Shown here: positions 1 to 8,736 of the stretch, in pieces
How the letters are laid out: every line of letters starts with the position of its first letter
Position numbering within the stretch: position 1 is the first letter of the stretch
From: Aequorivita vitellina
GTDB taxonomy: Bacteria > Bacteroidota > Bacteroidia > Flavobacteriales > Flavobacteriaceae
Length of the DNA: 64,000 bases
Assembly: GCF_022008365.1 (NCBI RefSeq)
Contig: NZ_JAIRBA010000011.1
Span: forward strand, 1-64,000
Reading direction: 5' to 3'
The notes under the pieces: generated by a model
What the model was told of the DNA's origin: nothing
The model's input: the letters and a program-made list of their open reading frames with translations, nothing else
The model's database searches: none
Position numbers and translations under genes: made by a program

Positions 1-161
1 AAAATATTGGTAAATAAGAGTTATAAATGAAGTTGATTTTTAATTGGGAGAATTTGCTTTAAATGGACGAGCGGGTTGTTTACAAACTAAAAGAGATGTT
101 ATTCCTGCAGCTTAATTTTGGGATGGAATGTTTCTACAACTAAACAATTTATACTAAAAAG
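1..161. other. Short region at window edge, nothing recognised
   Basis: No gene can be supported here. The plus strand has only short open stretches broken by stops (for example a 26-codon ATG frame from about position 63). No RNA or repeat is recognised. Confidence 0.5.
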
Positions 162-461
162 TTATCTTCTTATTTCTTTGCTCAATTTTTCCATTTTGTT
201 AGATAACTCAAATATATCGGTAAGTAGAATATGAACGGCATCTTCACTTAATACGCCACGTTTAAGGTCTTGAGGAACTTCAAGTCTTTTGTCTGCCATC
301 ACGTCTTTTATATATTGCGATTCGTAATATTTTTTTAGTGTATTTAAATCATTTAAGGAATCGGCAAGCTCATTCATTGCCGTATCAGACTTTTCAACTA
401 CAATAGTGAGTTCGTCTAATATGTTCTCCATTTTGGTAATACGGTCTATTATAGTATTCAT
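162..461 (-). CDS. DUF4298-type small coiled-coil protein
   Basis: A 99-residue soluble protein, almost entirely helical and charged, with no signal peptide or membrane segment. The segment from about residue 44 to 80 has a paired tyrosine (KKYYES), then the phrase DLKRGVLSEDA and a C-terminal LLT..EL helix. This pattern matches the DUF4298 family as I remember it; the family has no assigned function. It lies 97 bp downstream of the FtsX-type permease on the same strand and could be co-transcribed with it, but nothing ties their functions together. The family name rests on motif recognition alone. Confidence 0.7.
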   Translation of the reverse strand: MNTIIDRITKMENILDELTIVVEKSDTAMNELADSLNDLNTLKKYYESQYIKDVMADKRLEVPQDLKRGVLSEDAVHILLTDIFELSNKMEKLSKEIRR

Positions 462-558
462 AAGTAACTTTTTGTTTTGAATTTTTTTATGTTTTGTTTG
501 TTTCAGGTTGTAGAAGCGTATTAAAATCGAGTTTAAATAAAATTTAACTAACTACCCC

Positions 559-3102
559 TTACCCACTCTTCCGAAGCACTTCTAATGGCGAACTTCGCAA
601 AACCTCTCGAATATTGCTTAAGCCAATCCCTAAAACCAAGAGAGCGATTCCTGGTAGAAATATTAAAAACGGAGTTAACGAGGGCGCAAAGGGTTCTTCA
701 AAAACAAATACCGCCAAAAGCAGACTGCTAACGAGCGCCAAAAGGATTCCCAAAAGGCTACCCAAAATTCCTAGGAATAGATATTCTAAAGCGGTAATAC
801 TGAGTATCTGTTTGTTTTTAGCACCTAAGGTTCGCAATAAAACGCTTTCCTTTATTCGCTGATACTTACTAGTACGCACAGAGCCTATTAAAACTATAAT
901 CCCTGTTAGGATGCTAAAAAAGGCCATAAAATTAATGATCCACGATACTTTGTTTAATATATCTTCTACCACGGTGTACATCTGCCGCAAATCGATGACC
1001 GAGACATTCGGGAATTTGTGTACCAAAGCGCGTTGCAACCTTGCCGAGCTGGCTTCTGTTGGAGCATAGGTTGTTAGCACGTGGAATTGTGGCGCACTTT
1101 CTAAAACCCCATTGGGAAAGAGCACGGTAAAATTGGGCTGCAGGTTTGCCCAATCTACTTTTCTAATGCTTTTTACAAGCGTGGGCATCAGTACGCCTTG
1201 AACGTTAAACACTATAGAGTCGCCAACGGTTACCTTGGCATCTTCGGCAAGATTTTCTGAAATGGAAACTGGCACAATCCCATCGCCCGTATGCGATGCC
1301 ACCCACTCCCCTTTTACTATTTCTTCAGAATCAATAAGATTTGACCGATAGGTAGTTCTAAATTCGTGACTTAAAACCCATCCTTTAATTTGGGTGGTGG
1401 TATCGGTTCGCAGCTTGTTTACCAATTCATTTTTTATGCTGTGCATACGCATAGTAACCAGCGGGATATTGTCTAACACCTCTAGTTCATTGGTCTTAAA
1501 AGTGTTGGCTACCTCGGCAACTTGATCGGGTTGCACGTCTAAAGTTATCAGGTTTGCACTTTCGGCAGTATCTCCTAAAGCGGTTTTATCGAGTAAAATA
1601 TCCTTTGTAAAATACAACGTACTAATTAAAAATGTACCCAAACCAATGGCAACCAATAATACAATGGTTTGATTGTTAGGACGAAATAGATTCAGCAAAC
1701 TCTGCCGGGTAGTAAACCCTGCACTTTTTGGGAAGTAGGTTTTAATCAGTTTCATCGTACCAATAGCAATCCCTGCCAAGATACCGAAGGTTACCATAAT
1801 TCCGCCGATAAAAGCCAGTGCAAACAACCAATCTTGAAGCAACCAATAGGAAAATGCATATAAAAACGCGACAATCACCGCAATGGCGATATACCGTGCC
1901 TTTGCGGATTGCTTTGAGGTATCGCCACTAACCCGCAGCACTTCTAACGGCGAAACGTACCAAGTGCGCAACAAAGGTAGCAAGGCAAATAAAACCGACA
2001 TCACCAAGCCTAAAAGCACGCCCATAATTACGGGTTGGGCGCTAATGCTAATGGTTAAATCGAAGGGCAAAAACTCCTTTAATACAATGGGAAAAAGTTC
2101 TTGAAGCCCTACTCCTATTGCTGTTCCAATTATCCCTCCTAAGATTCCTATTCCCGCAATTTGAATTAGGAATATTAAAAAGCTTTGTTTTCTAGATGCC
2201 CCCAAACATTTTAAGACGGCAATGGCTTTTATTTTCTCTTTTATGTAAATATTTACCGAACTGGCAATCCCTACACAACCTAACAATAGCGCTATAAATG
2301 CAGTTAGGTTTAAAAAGGACCCCACATTTTCGTACCGTCGCCCCAGTCTGCTGCTCGTGCTGGTATGGGTGTCTAAATCGGCGTTTTCGGCTTCCAGCAT
2401 GGGTTGCAAGCGTTCCTCCAAGGCCAGTAAATCTACCTCGGGTTGGTTGTAGAAGAACTCATATCGTTTTCGGCTTCCAAACTGTAATAATTCGGTGTCT
2501 TCAATAAAGCGATATGGAATAATCACCAAAGGCGCCACCGAACTCGAAACCGCTGTATTACCCGGAATAGCGTTTAATGCGCCAGCTATGGGAAGGGTTA
2601 TTTCGCCCACTTTTATTGAGTCGCCAGGGTGAAGATCGTACTGCAACATTAAAGTAGCATCCACCAAAGCCCCACCTAAAGTTTGATATGAAGTAGCAGC
2701 CATAACAGGCTCTGTTTCAAGTGCTCCATAAAATGGAAAGTCGCCTTGCAAACCCCGAATACGCACTAACTTGGTGCCCTTATTTTTCGGAAAAGCAACC
2801 ATAGAAACAAAGTTTACTTCGGAAGCATCAGGCTTTAAAGAATCGATAATTGCTTGCGCCCGCCGGGTAGGAAGCTGATTGGTATCAATACGGAAGTCGG
2901 CACCCATCAACGATTTTGACTGCCGTTGAATGTTATCTGTAAGGTTTTGGCTGAATAGCTGTATTGAAACCACGGCGGCAATTCCCAAGATAATGGAAGC
3001 CATAAAAAGCAGTAAGCGCACCCTACTCGCCTTGGCATCGCGCCAAGCCATTTTAAACAGCCACGCAGCATTGATAGATGATTTTAACTGAGACTGTTTC
3101 AA
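559..3102 (-). CDS. ABC transporter permease, FtsX/YbbP type
   Basis: An 847-residue inner-membrane protein. One membrane helix lies near the N terminus (about residues 28-50), followed by a large extracytoplasmic MacB-like region. An FtsX helical block is at about residues 265-395 and a second FtsX block is at the C terminus (about 725-840). Both blocks end in a phrase of the form SPLEVLR, so the protein carries two internally repeated FtsX units, as in YbbP-like permeases. Its ATG overlaps the end of the upstream ATPase gene by 4 nt, so the two are very likely translated together. Transporters of this kind usually move lipids, lipoproteins or peptides or act mechanically; the substrate cannot be read from the sequence. 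Confidence 0.88.
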   Translation of the reverse strand: MKQSQLKSSINAAWLFKMAWRDAKASRVRLLLFMASIILGIAAVVSIQLFSQNLTDNIQRQSKSLMGADFRIDTNQLPTRRAQAIIDSLKPDASEVNFVSMVAFPKNKGTKLVRIRGLQGDFPFYGALETEPVMAATSYQTLGGALVDATLMLQYDLHPGDSIKVGEITLPIAGALNAIPGNTAVSSSVAPLVIIPYRFIEDTELLQFGSRKRYEFFYNQPEVDLLALEERLQPMLEAENADLDTHTSTSSRLGRRYENVGSFLNLTAFIALLLGCVGIASSVNIYIKEKIKAIAVLKCLGASRKQSFLIFLIQIAGIGILGGIIGTAIGVGLQELFPIVLKEFLPFDLTISISAQPVIMGVLLGLVMSVLFALLPLLRTWYVSPLEVLRVSGDTSKQSAKARYIAIAVIVAFLYAFSYWLLQDWLFALAFIGGIMVTFGILAGIAIGTMKLIKTYFPKSAGFTTRQSLLNLFRPNNQTIVLLVAIGLGTFLISTLYFTKDILLDKTALGDTAESANLITLDVQPDQVAEVANTFKTNELEVLDNIPLVTMRMHSIKNELVNKLRTDTTTQIKGWVLSHEFRTTYRSNLIDSEEIVKGEWVASHTGDGIVPVSISENLAEDAKVTVGDSIVFNVQGVLMPTLVKSIRKVDWANLQPNFTVLFPNGVLESAPQFHVLTTYAPTEASSARLQRALVHKFPNVSVIDLRQMYTVVEDILNKVSWIINFMAFFSILTGIIVLIGSVRTSKYQRIKESVLLRTLGAKNKQILSITALEYLFLGILGSLLGILLALVSSLLLAVFVFEEPFAPSLTPFLIFLPGIALLVLGIGLSNIREVLRSSPLEVLRKSG

Positions 3103-3788
3103 ATTGCTGTTGTTGTTTCGTTCGTTAAAATCTTCCCGCCTTTTAGTCTTAAGATTTGCTGGGTTCTTGCGGCTAAATCTAAATCGTGGGTAATAATAAC
3201 CAACGTTGTACCTGCTTCTTTATTGAGATTAAGCAGTAATTGTGTTATTTTTTCGCCAGTTTCTTCATCTAGGTTTCCCGTTGGCTCATCGGCAAATAAA
3301 ATTGAGGGATTATTTGAAAAAGCTCTCGCTACCGCAACCCGTTGCTGCTCCCCGCCCGATAGTTGTGACGGATAGTGATGCACCCGATTGCCCAAGCCCA
3401 CTTTTTCCAAAAGCTCCTTTGCTCTGCTCACGGCGTTTTTGGCGCCTTGCAACTCTAAAGGCACGCTTACATTTTCAAGGGCGGTCAATGTTGGTAGCAA
3501 TTGGAAATCCTGAAATATAAACCCTACTTCTTCGTTTCGTAGCTGTGCGCGTTCATCTTCGTTGAGGGTGTTTAAATTGCGACCGCACAATGTTACGGTG
3601 CCTGCATTGGGCGTGTCTAAGCCTGCTGCCAAGCCCAAAAGCGTGGTTTTTCCGCTTCCCGACGGTCCAACAATGGAGAATGTTTGTCCCTTTTCTACTT
3701 CAAAAGAAACATTTTGAAGCACTGTTAATTGTTTAGAACCACTTTTATAAGTCTTCTCCAGCCCGTTTATCTTTAATATCTTTGTCAT
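3099..3788 (-). CDS. ABC transporter ATP-binding protein, LolD/YbbA type
   Basis: A 229-residue cytoplasmic ATPase of normal length for the MacB/LolD/YbbA class. Visible motifs are Walker A GPSGSGKTT (residues 41-49), the ABC signature LSGGEQQRVAVARA (from about 143), Walker B LFADEPTGNLD, and the switch histidine in ITHD. It pairs with the FtsX-type permease, whose start overlaps its stop by 4 nt. The phrase EPTGNLD is typical of exporters of this class. The YbbA/YbbP assignment is inferred from the long double-FtsX partner. Confidence 0.92.
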   Translation of the reverse strand: MTKILKINGLEKTYKSGSKQLTVLQNVSFEVEKGQTFSIVGPSGSGKTTLLGLAAGLDTPNAGTVTLCGRNLNTLNEDERAQLRNEEVGFIFQDFQLLPTLTALENVSVPLELQGAKNAVSRAKELLEKVGLGNRVHHYPSQLSGGEQQRVAVARAFSNNPSILFADEPTGNLDEETGEKITQLLLNLNKEAGTTLVIITHDLDLAARTQQILRLKGGKILTNETTTAI

Positions 3789-3880
3789 TTAAATACAGTT
3801 AATGGCGTTTCTTCCGTTATATAAATTAAGACCTTCAAATTATTTGCGTCTTTAACTTAGCGCCTTTGCGTGAAATATTT

Positions 3881-3913
3881 TTGCGCCATTTCGAGAAACA
3901 ACACTTAATTTTG
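3881..3913 (+). promoter_or_regulatory. Bacteroidetes-type promoter for the SGNH hydrolase gene
   Basis: TTG at 3881-3883 is followed after 22 nt by TAATTTTG at 3906-3913. This fits the phylum consensus TTG-N17-23-TAnnTTTG and lies 33 nt before the ATG. Confidence 0.6.
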
Positions 3914-3946
3914 TAACCTCATTTTATCATAATAATTCTCGACAAT

Positions 3947-4702
3947 ATGCCGAAGTCCAAAACTACACAAAGCCTTTTAAATACAAGTGTTTACAAACAT
4001 CGAAACCTCTTAAAGTTTTGTTATTTTCTACTTGCTTTTGCCCTATTATCCTGCGGAAATGACACGAAAACGAAAAATGCGGGCGATGCGAACGAAAACG
4101 CCACGACTGCGACTGAAACTTCTGAAACTACTTCAAATAAAACCATCTTGTTTTTTGGCGATAGTATCACGGCTGGTTATGGCTTAGACGACACTAACGA
4201 TGCTTTCCCGGGAATTATTCAGAATAAAATAGATTCGTTGGGATTGCATTATCAAGTTGTAAATTCGGGTGTAAGCGGTGAAACAACGGCTGGCGGTAAA
4301 AGCAGAATCGATTGGATTTTAAATCAGGATATAGAAATATTCGTTTTGGAGCTCGGCGCTAACGACGGCCTGCGCGGCGTTCCAATTTCTGAAACCAAAG
4401 CAAACCTACAAGCAATTATAGATGCTGTAAAAGCTAAAAGTGCAGCTATAAAAATCGTTTTGGCGGGGATGCAATTGCCACCCAATATGGGAGCCGATTA
4501 CACAACACAATTTAAAGCAATATTCTCTGATTTGGCTTCGGAAAACAATTTGGCGTTTATTCCTTTTATCCTAAAAGACGTTGGCGGTATTGCCGAATTA
4601 AACCAGAACGACGGCATTCACCCTACCGCTGAGGGACATAAGATTTTAGCTGAAACTGTTTGGGAGGTTGTTTATCCGATTTTAGTTGCTTCGGAGAAAT
4701 AG
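3947..4702 (+). CDS. SGNH-family arylesterase/lysophospholipase lipoprotein (TesA-like)
   Basis: A 251-residue protein with a long basic N terminus, a hydrophobic segment and a lipobox LLSC (residues 33-36), so it should be a lipoprotein anchored at Cys36. A low-complexity linker rich in Thr, Asn and Glu follows. The catalytic region shows SGNH blocks: GDSITAGYGL with nucleophile Ser73, a GxSG-type glycine (SGVSGETTAGG), the Asn block LGANDGLRG, and DGIHPTAEGH with the Asp/His pair. This is the TesA/arylesterase subgroup, which hydrolyses ester or thioester bonds of small lipids. It stands alone between divergent and unrelated genes and has its own promoter. ATG 3947 is the only ATG before the lipobox. 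Confidence 0.88.
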   Translation: MPKSKTTQSLLNTSVYKHRNLLKFCYFLLAFALLSCGNDTKTKNAGDANENATTATETSETTSNKTILFFGDSITAGYGLDDTNDAFPGIIQNKIDSLGLHYQVVNSGVSGETTAGGKSRIDWILNQDIEIFVLELGANDGLRGVPISETKANLQAIIDAVKAKSAAIKIVLAGMQLPPNMGADYTTQFKAIFSDLASENNLAFIPFILKDVGGIAELNQNDGIHPTAEGHKILAETVWEVVYPILVASEK

Positions 4703-4942
4703 TTTGTTTTCGAAATATATTGAGTTTATTTGTTAGACCTAACAGTATAATGGGTTGATATTCAGGGTGTTTTTCGGCTTATATCTTATGCCTAACGGTA
4801 TATAATTTTGAAAAGGTTTTGTTTTCTATCTAGAGGCAATAATTGCCGAAATCAGTGAACTATGCAATTATACCTAATTATCGGGTTGTAAATTATCTAA
4901 AATGGAAAAGTTTAAACGAGTACCTATGTCAATTGTACGCAG

Positions 4943-4950
4943 TATATTTG
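4943..4950 (+). promoter_or_regulatory. Candidate -7 box before the DEAD-box-like gene
   Basis: TATATTTG matches TAnnTTTG exactly and lies 40 nt before the ATG at 4991. No TTG at the right spacing was found, so it is a half match. Confidence 0.35.
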
Positions 4951-4990
4951 TCAAAATTAGTACGCTAATTCTTCATCTGTAAAACACATT

Positions 4991-5608
4991 ATGCCTTTTA
5001 AAAAGTTACACGCCGACATTAAAGAAAAGTTAGCACAACTTGAAATAACTACGCCTACTCCCTTTCAAAGTGAAAGTATTCCAATTATAAAAAGTGGTGC
5101 TAATGCGTATTGTATCGCGCCAAACAATAGCGGAAAAACCACAACACTTATACTTACCACCCTTCAAAAATTAAAATGCAGAGCCATAGGGCATGCGCCG
5201 CGAGCAGTGGTTTTAGTAGAAAATAAAGAAATAGCGCTGAAGTTGTACGAGCAGTTTTTGTTTTATACAAAAAACACCTCCCTACGTGTATATGTAGGCT
5301 ACGAAGAACTGCACGTAGATGTTCAAAAATCGGAAATAGCTATGGGTACAGACATCCTTATTTCTACTCCCAAATCTATGAATAAGCTATTTTTAATGAA
5401 CGGTGTAAGCATCGCCGATTTAAAACTGTTTAGTATAGACGATGCCGAGTTTCTAACTCAAAAATCGGCTTATGCAGCTATTTTATCTATCACCCAAAGC
5501 ATTCAAAAATGCCAGTATGTGCTTTATTCCGAAAAAATGCACCCGATGTTGAAACGGTTTGAGAACTTTTTTATGGCATATTCAAAGAAAGTTGTTATCA
5601 CTTTATAG
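4991..5608 (+). CDS. Half-size DEAD-box-like protein (RecA1 domain only)
   Basis: A 205-residue cytoplasmic protein covering only the first RecA-like domain of a DEAD-box RNA helicase. A Q-motif-like segment (TPTPFQSESIP, from about residue 21) precedes a good Walker A APNNSGKTT (residues 43-51). The later motifs have decayed: motif Ia is APRAVVLVENKE, motif II reads IDDAE in place of DEAD, and the SAT motif is replaced by LYSEK. The second helicase domain with motifs IV-VI is absent, and the following DNA holds no remnant of it. It could bind ATP, but unwinding alone seems unlikely; a regulatory or RNA-binding role is possible. The frame is intact, so the gene looks maintained. Confidence 0.75.
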   Translation: MPFKKLHADIKEKLAQLEITTPTPFQSESIPIIKSGANAYCIAPNNSGKTTTLILTTLQKLKCRAIGHAPRAVVLVENKEIALKLYEQFLFYTKNTSLRVYVGYEELHVDVQKSEIAMGTDILISTPKSMNKLFLMNGVSIADLKLFSIDDAEFLTQKSAYAAILSITQSIQKCQYVLYSEKMHPMLKRFENFFMAYSKKVVITL

Positions 5609-5635
5609 TTATTTGTTAATCATTGTTGTCCGATA

Positions 5636-5834
5636 AAAGGAATGACCTACTCTGGAGAACCCGATATTATATGTAGTCCCTACGGGACTAGGCATTGAGG
5701 AGGGTATTATTTTTTACCCATATTTAATGCCTAACGGCATACTACTCCTGCTGGGCAAAATACTGGTAATTAATAGATCGCACCTAAACAAATGTCCGTA
5801 GGGAAAAAATATGATTTTTAACCGGACAATAATG
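5636..5834. repeat. Dispersed ~200-bp intergenic repeat, copy A
   Basis: This 199-bp stretch fills much of the 484-bp gap after the DEAD-box-like gene. It aligns along its whole length, with many substitutions, to 17935-18136. Shared landmarks in order are AATGAC near the start, GCATTGA, a block around TTTAATGCCTA.CGGCAT, a block around AACTAATAGAT, and AATGT...TAGGGA. It contains small palindromes such as GTCCCTACGGGAC and ATGCC..GGCAT. All frames are broken by stops. Shorter related fragments occur near 4775-4830 and 18740-18796. Confidence 0.6.
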
Positions 5835-6092
5835 CAAATTCTAGTTACCCTCTCTTTACGTTTTAAAAAGTCAATAGATTAGTAAGGTGCATATAATGCG
5901 CACTTTATGAATGGCTATTGCTATTTACAGTACCTTCGTCTAAAGTTTTAAATTTGGTTATCACTTATGTGCTCGATGCTAAATGAAGAACGAATAACTA
6001 CCTCTTCCAAAATTTTAATTTAAAAAATCAATTTTTTTTCCGACATTGACCGTTCAAATCTTAAAATATTACAAACTTTAAAAATAGCTACA

Positions 6093-7436
6093 ATGGCAGA
6101 CGATTTTGATTTATTAGAAACGGATAAGAATTCCAGTCAAGACAAGGTTGATATTAACTGGGGCAAGGCTGTAGACCAGATGAAGAGCAAGCTGGCACAG
6201 GAAGACGACCCCGAGGTTAGACAGCGAATTTTAAACGCAACCTTAGACGACGTTGTAGGAATGGCCGAAAAAGACCGAGGTAATTTATTGGATGCCATAA
6301 AAGACCTAACAGATTATCAAGATGAAGTAGGGATTGTTTTTGAAAAATTCAGCACGCTCAATCCCGATGAGCAAAAAGTAATAGATCAAGCCGTAAAAGA
6401 ACTTGAGCGTGCAAAAATGGAATTGGAAGATGCCGAAAATGTAACCGATAACTGGTGGAATAATCTTTGGGGCCGGAAAGCGCGAATTAAAAGAAAAGAG
6501 CAGGAGCTTGCCGCTGCGCAAAAAACCCGTGATGGCGCCGATTTAAAGGCGAAGCAAATGTTTCAAACGCGTATTGAAAGCGCTGATGTGCAAACCTTGT
6601 TAAACGAACTTTCTTATAAAAGTCAAGCCGCGGTAGATAGGCTTAAAAATCGAGAAGTTGAAATAAAAGAGGTTGAAGAAAAACTGCAAGTAGCAATAGT
6701 TGAAGCGAGTAAAAACCACACAAAAGCCTTGGAAAAAAAGGAGGAAACCGAAGCGAAATTAGAGGAGCAATACGCGCTCTTAAAGCAGTCGCGACAAGCC
6801 TTGGAAGAAATTAGCGACAAGCAATCGCCAGAATACAGCGAAGCTATTGGAAAGGTAACAACAATTGAACAAAAGGTTGAAGAGTTGGAGGGCCTTAAAA
6901 ACGCCTACACTACCCTTGCCGCGAGTAAAGATAGTTTTGTTCAAAAACACAATCTTACTATAAAAGTATTAACCTCCTTACGCAGCAATTTACAAACCCA
7001 CCGTGCAAAATTAAAGAGCGATACAGACGAACGACTTAAATATTACGACGGCTATGTGGTGGCCTTAAAAGCGAGAACAGACCAAGAGTTTGCCGCAATT
7101 TTGGAGCACTTGGGAGTAAAAACAGATGAGCATATTGGCGCAACCTTAGCGTCTATGCACAGTGCAAGTGCTAAGGCAAGACAAGAAATGATGGACAATA
7201 TTCCGGTTCACGAAAAAGTGATGCAAGGTGTGTACTCCAGTTATGCTGAATCATTACAGGAAATTAGAAAGAAAGATAGTGAGATCCAGAAAAATTTCGC
7301 CGACCGTTACGGTATCGATATGAAAGAGATCTTTGAAGAATATTACGCAACGGATGCCAACGCTCCTTCGGGAAACAACGACAATCCCGCCGAGAAAAAA
7401 CCAAAACCAGATGTACCGGACGATTTGCTTAGCTAG
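6093..7436 (+). CDS. Long coiled-coil protein, first gene of the AAA cluster
   Basis: A 447-residue, very charged, soluble protein without signal peptide or membrane helix. A predicted long coiled coil runs from about residue 85 to 330 and is broken by a tryptophan-rich hinge (NWWNNLWGRK, about 122-131). A globular helical part follows and the tail is proline/lysine-rich (about 425-447). I do not recognise a named family with confidence. The layout recalls TelA-like or other helical-bundle scaffold proteins found beside ATPases in stress-response clusters, but that is inference only. It starts a run of six same-strand genes. A TAAATTTG box at 5949-5956 is a weak promoter candidate. The 244-bp gap after it carries an inverted-repeat element. 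Confidence 0.75.
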   Translation: MADDFDLLETDKNSSQDKVDINWGKAVDQMKSKLAQEDDPEVRQRILNATLDDVVGMAEKDRGNLLDAIKDLTDYQDEVGIVFEKFSTLNPDEQKVIDQAVKELERAKMELEDAENVTDNWWNNLWGRKARIKRKEQELAAAQKTRDGADLKAKQMFQTRIESADVQTLLNELSYKSQAAVDRLKNREVEIKEVEEKLQVAIVEASKNHTKALEKKEETEAKLEEQYALLKQSRQALEEISDKQSPEYSEAIGKVTTIEQKVEELEGLKNAYTTLAASKDSFVQKHNLTIKVLTSLRSNLQTHRAKLKSDTDERLKYYDGYVVALKARTDQEFAAILEHLGVKTDEHIGATLASMHSASAKARQEMMDNIPVHEKVMQGVYSSYAESLQEIRKKDSEIQKNFADRYGIDMKEIFEEYYATDANAPSGNNDNPAEKKPKPDVPDDLLS

Positions 7437-7507
7437 TTTTTAAACTTTAGACGGTAGTCGGTGGTGGGAAGTTGACACAAGTTAAAAAAACGTAAGACTA
7501 AATGACG

Positions 7508-7585
7508 TAAGACGTAGGACTAAATGTGTTTGAATAAGTTTAGTCATAAAGCTTTCAGCGAAGCAGTTTTAAGTCCTACGTCTTA
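7508..7585. repeat. Long-loop inverted repeat in the 7.4-7.7 kb gap
   Basis: A 14-nt arm at 7508-7521 (TAAGACGTAGGACT) is perfectly complementary to 7572-7585 (AGTCCTACGTCTTA), with a 50-nt loop. It lies next to the 54-bp inverted-repeat element and is probably part of the same mobile or junk repeat rather than a terminator, because no T-tract follows. Confidence 0.6.
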
Positions 7586-7633
7586 TAGCGTCCGCGTGTC
7601 GCCGAAGCTTTAGTGGAGGCACAAGCGGTCCTA
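7580..7633 (+). repeat. Left copy of a 54-bp inverted repeat bracketing five genes
   Basis: This 54-bp stretch matches the reverse complement of 14406-14459 at 49 of 54 positions. The core is AGCGTCCGCGTGTCGCC followed by AAGCTTTAG. The two copies point toward each other around genes 7681-14375. Confidence 0.75.
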
Positions 7634-7680
7634 AAGCGCAGCGATCTTACCTCTAAAATCTCAAATCTGAACAAAAAAAA

Positions 7681-8736
7681 ATGTCACTAAATTCCATAGT
7701 TACTCCTTTAGACAGTGCTATTCTTGAAACCAAGGATCAGTACAAAGTGTATTTTAAGATAGTAAACCACGCGTTTAAAAATTTGCAGGAGGCGATGGCG
7801 AAAAAAGGTATTTGCACCGAAGTAGAAGTCACTTTTATAAAACAATACTGCGAGCTACTCACCTATTCCTTGGAAGCCTTTAGAATAAAATACCTGTTTG
7901 ACGATGAGGAAAAAATGCGAATAGACCTTACCGAATCTGGTTTTCCCAACTATTTAGAATTTAGATACCTTATAAACGACCTCGGTTTAAAACACGAACA
8001 TTTAAACAAGCTACCGGAAATAGAGACAGTTAAAAAGGAATTTTTAGAAACCCTTTTAAAAGATCGGCAGCCTATTTCAGAAAGAAAACTGCAGCAAGCG
8101 GCATCAATTATTTATTACACTTCGGTAGATCAGCACTATATTTTTAGACGATTTATTCAGGGTAAAATTGTAAGCAATGTAAATAAATCGGAAGGAGAAT
8201 ATACCGTAAGTTGGAGCTTTTACGACATTACTTTAAACCGCGCGTTTATCTGCTTCTTAAATTTCGATTTGTACAAAGAAACACTCGCAGAATACACCGA
8301 AAGAATTTACGAGGTGCTGGAAACCGTTGCAAATAGAAGCATGAGCTTAGATATGATGGCTTATGCTATCGATAAAAAGCTGCCAAAACTACTTCCAAAA
8401 AAATTACGGGTAATGGATTTTGGTCCGTTGCACAGCATTTTCGCAAAAGATGAACTCGATATAACCCACGTGCTGTTACAAGGCATAGTAGATAAAACAG
8501 TGGCTATTTCGGCTTACGCAATTTCAATTACTATAGATGAAATAATAAGCTCGGGCAATTTTACCGAAGGCTCAATTTTTAACAGGCAGGAATTGCAACT
8601 TTGGGAAAGTAAAAAGAGCCAAAAATATTTGTTTACCTCCCATCGCGTTATGCAACTTTTATACGATAAAATCCCCGAAACCCTGCGTTCACTAACCATA
8701 GACCCAATTGAAATCCCCGAATTAAAATTAAATTAA
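7681..8736 (+). CDS. Unknown soluble protein of the AAA cluster (351 aa)
   Basis: A 351-residue protein of mixed helix and strand composition without signal peptide, membrane segment or recognised enzymatic motif. It is rich in Leu, Ile, Tyr and acidic residues. Its TAA overlaps the ATG of the AAA ATPase by one base (TAATG), so the two are translationally coupled and probably act together, perhaps as a complex. The ATG at 7681 follows an A-rich stretch, as is usual in this phylum where Shine-Dalgarno sites are weak. I do not recognise the family and assign no function. Confidence 0.75.
   Translation: MSLNSIVTPLDSAILETKDQYKVYFKIVNHAFKNLQEAMAKKGICTEVEVTFIKQYCELLTYSLEAFRIKYLFDDEEKMRIDLTESGFPNYLEFRYLINDLGLKHEHLNKLPEIETVKKEFLETLLKDRQPISERKLQQAASIIYYTSVDQHYIFRRFIQGKIVSNVNKSEGEYTVSWSFYDITLNRAFICFLNFDLYKETLAEYTERIYEVLETVANRSMSLDMMAYAIDKKLPKLLPKKLRVMDFGPLHSIFAKDELDITHVLLQGIVDKTVAISAYAISITIDEIISSGNFTEGSIFNRQELQLWESKKSQKYLFTSHRVMQLLYDKIPETLRSLTIDPIEIPELKLN

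Noticed and set aside
7508-7585. Terminator after the coiled-coil gene
   Set aside because: The 14-nt arms are 50 nt apart and no T-tract follows, so it is better explained as a repeat.
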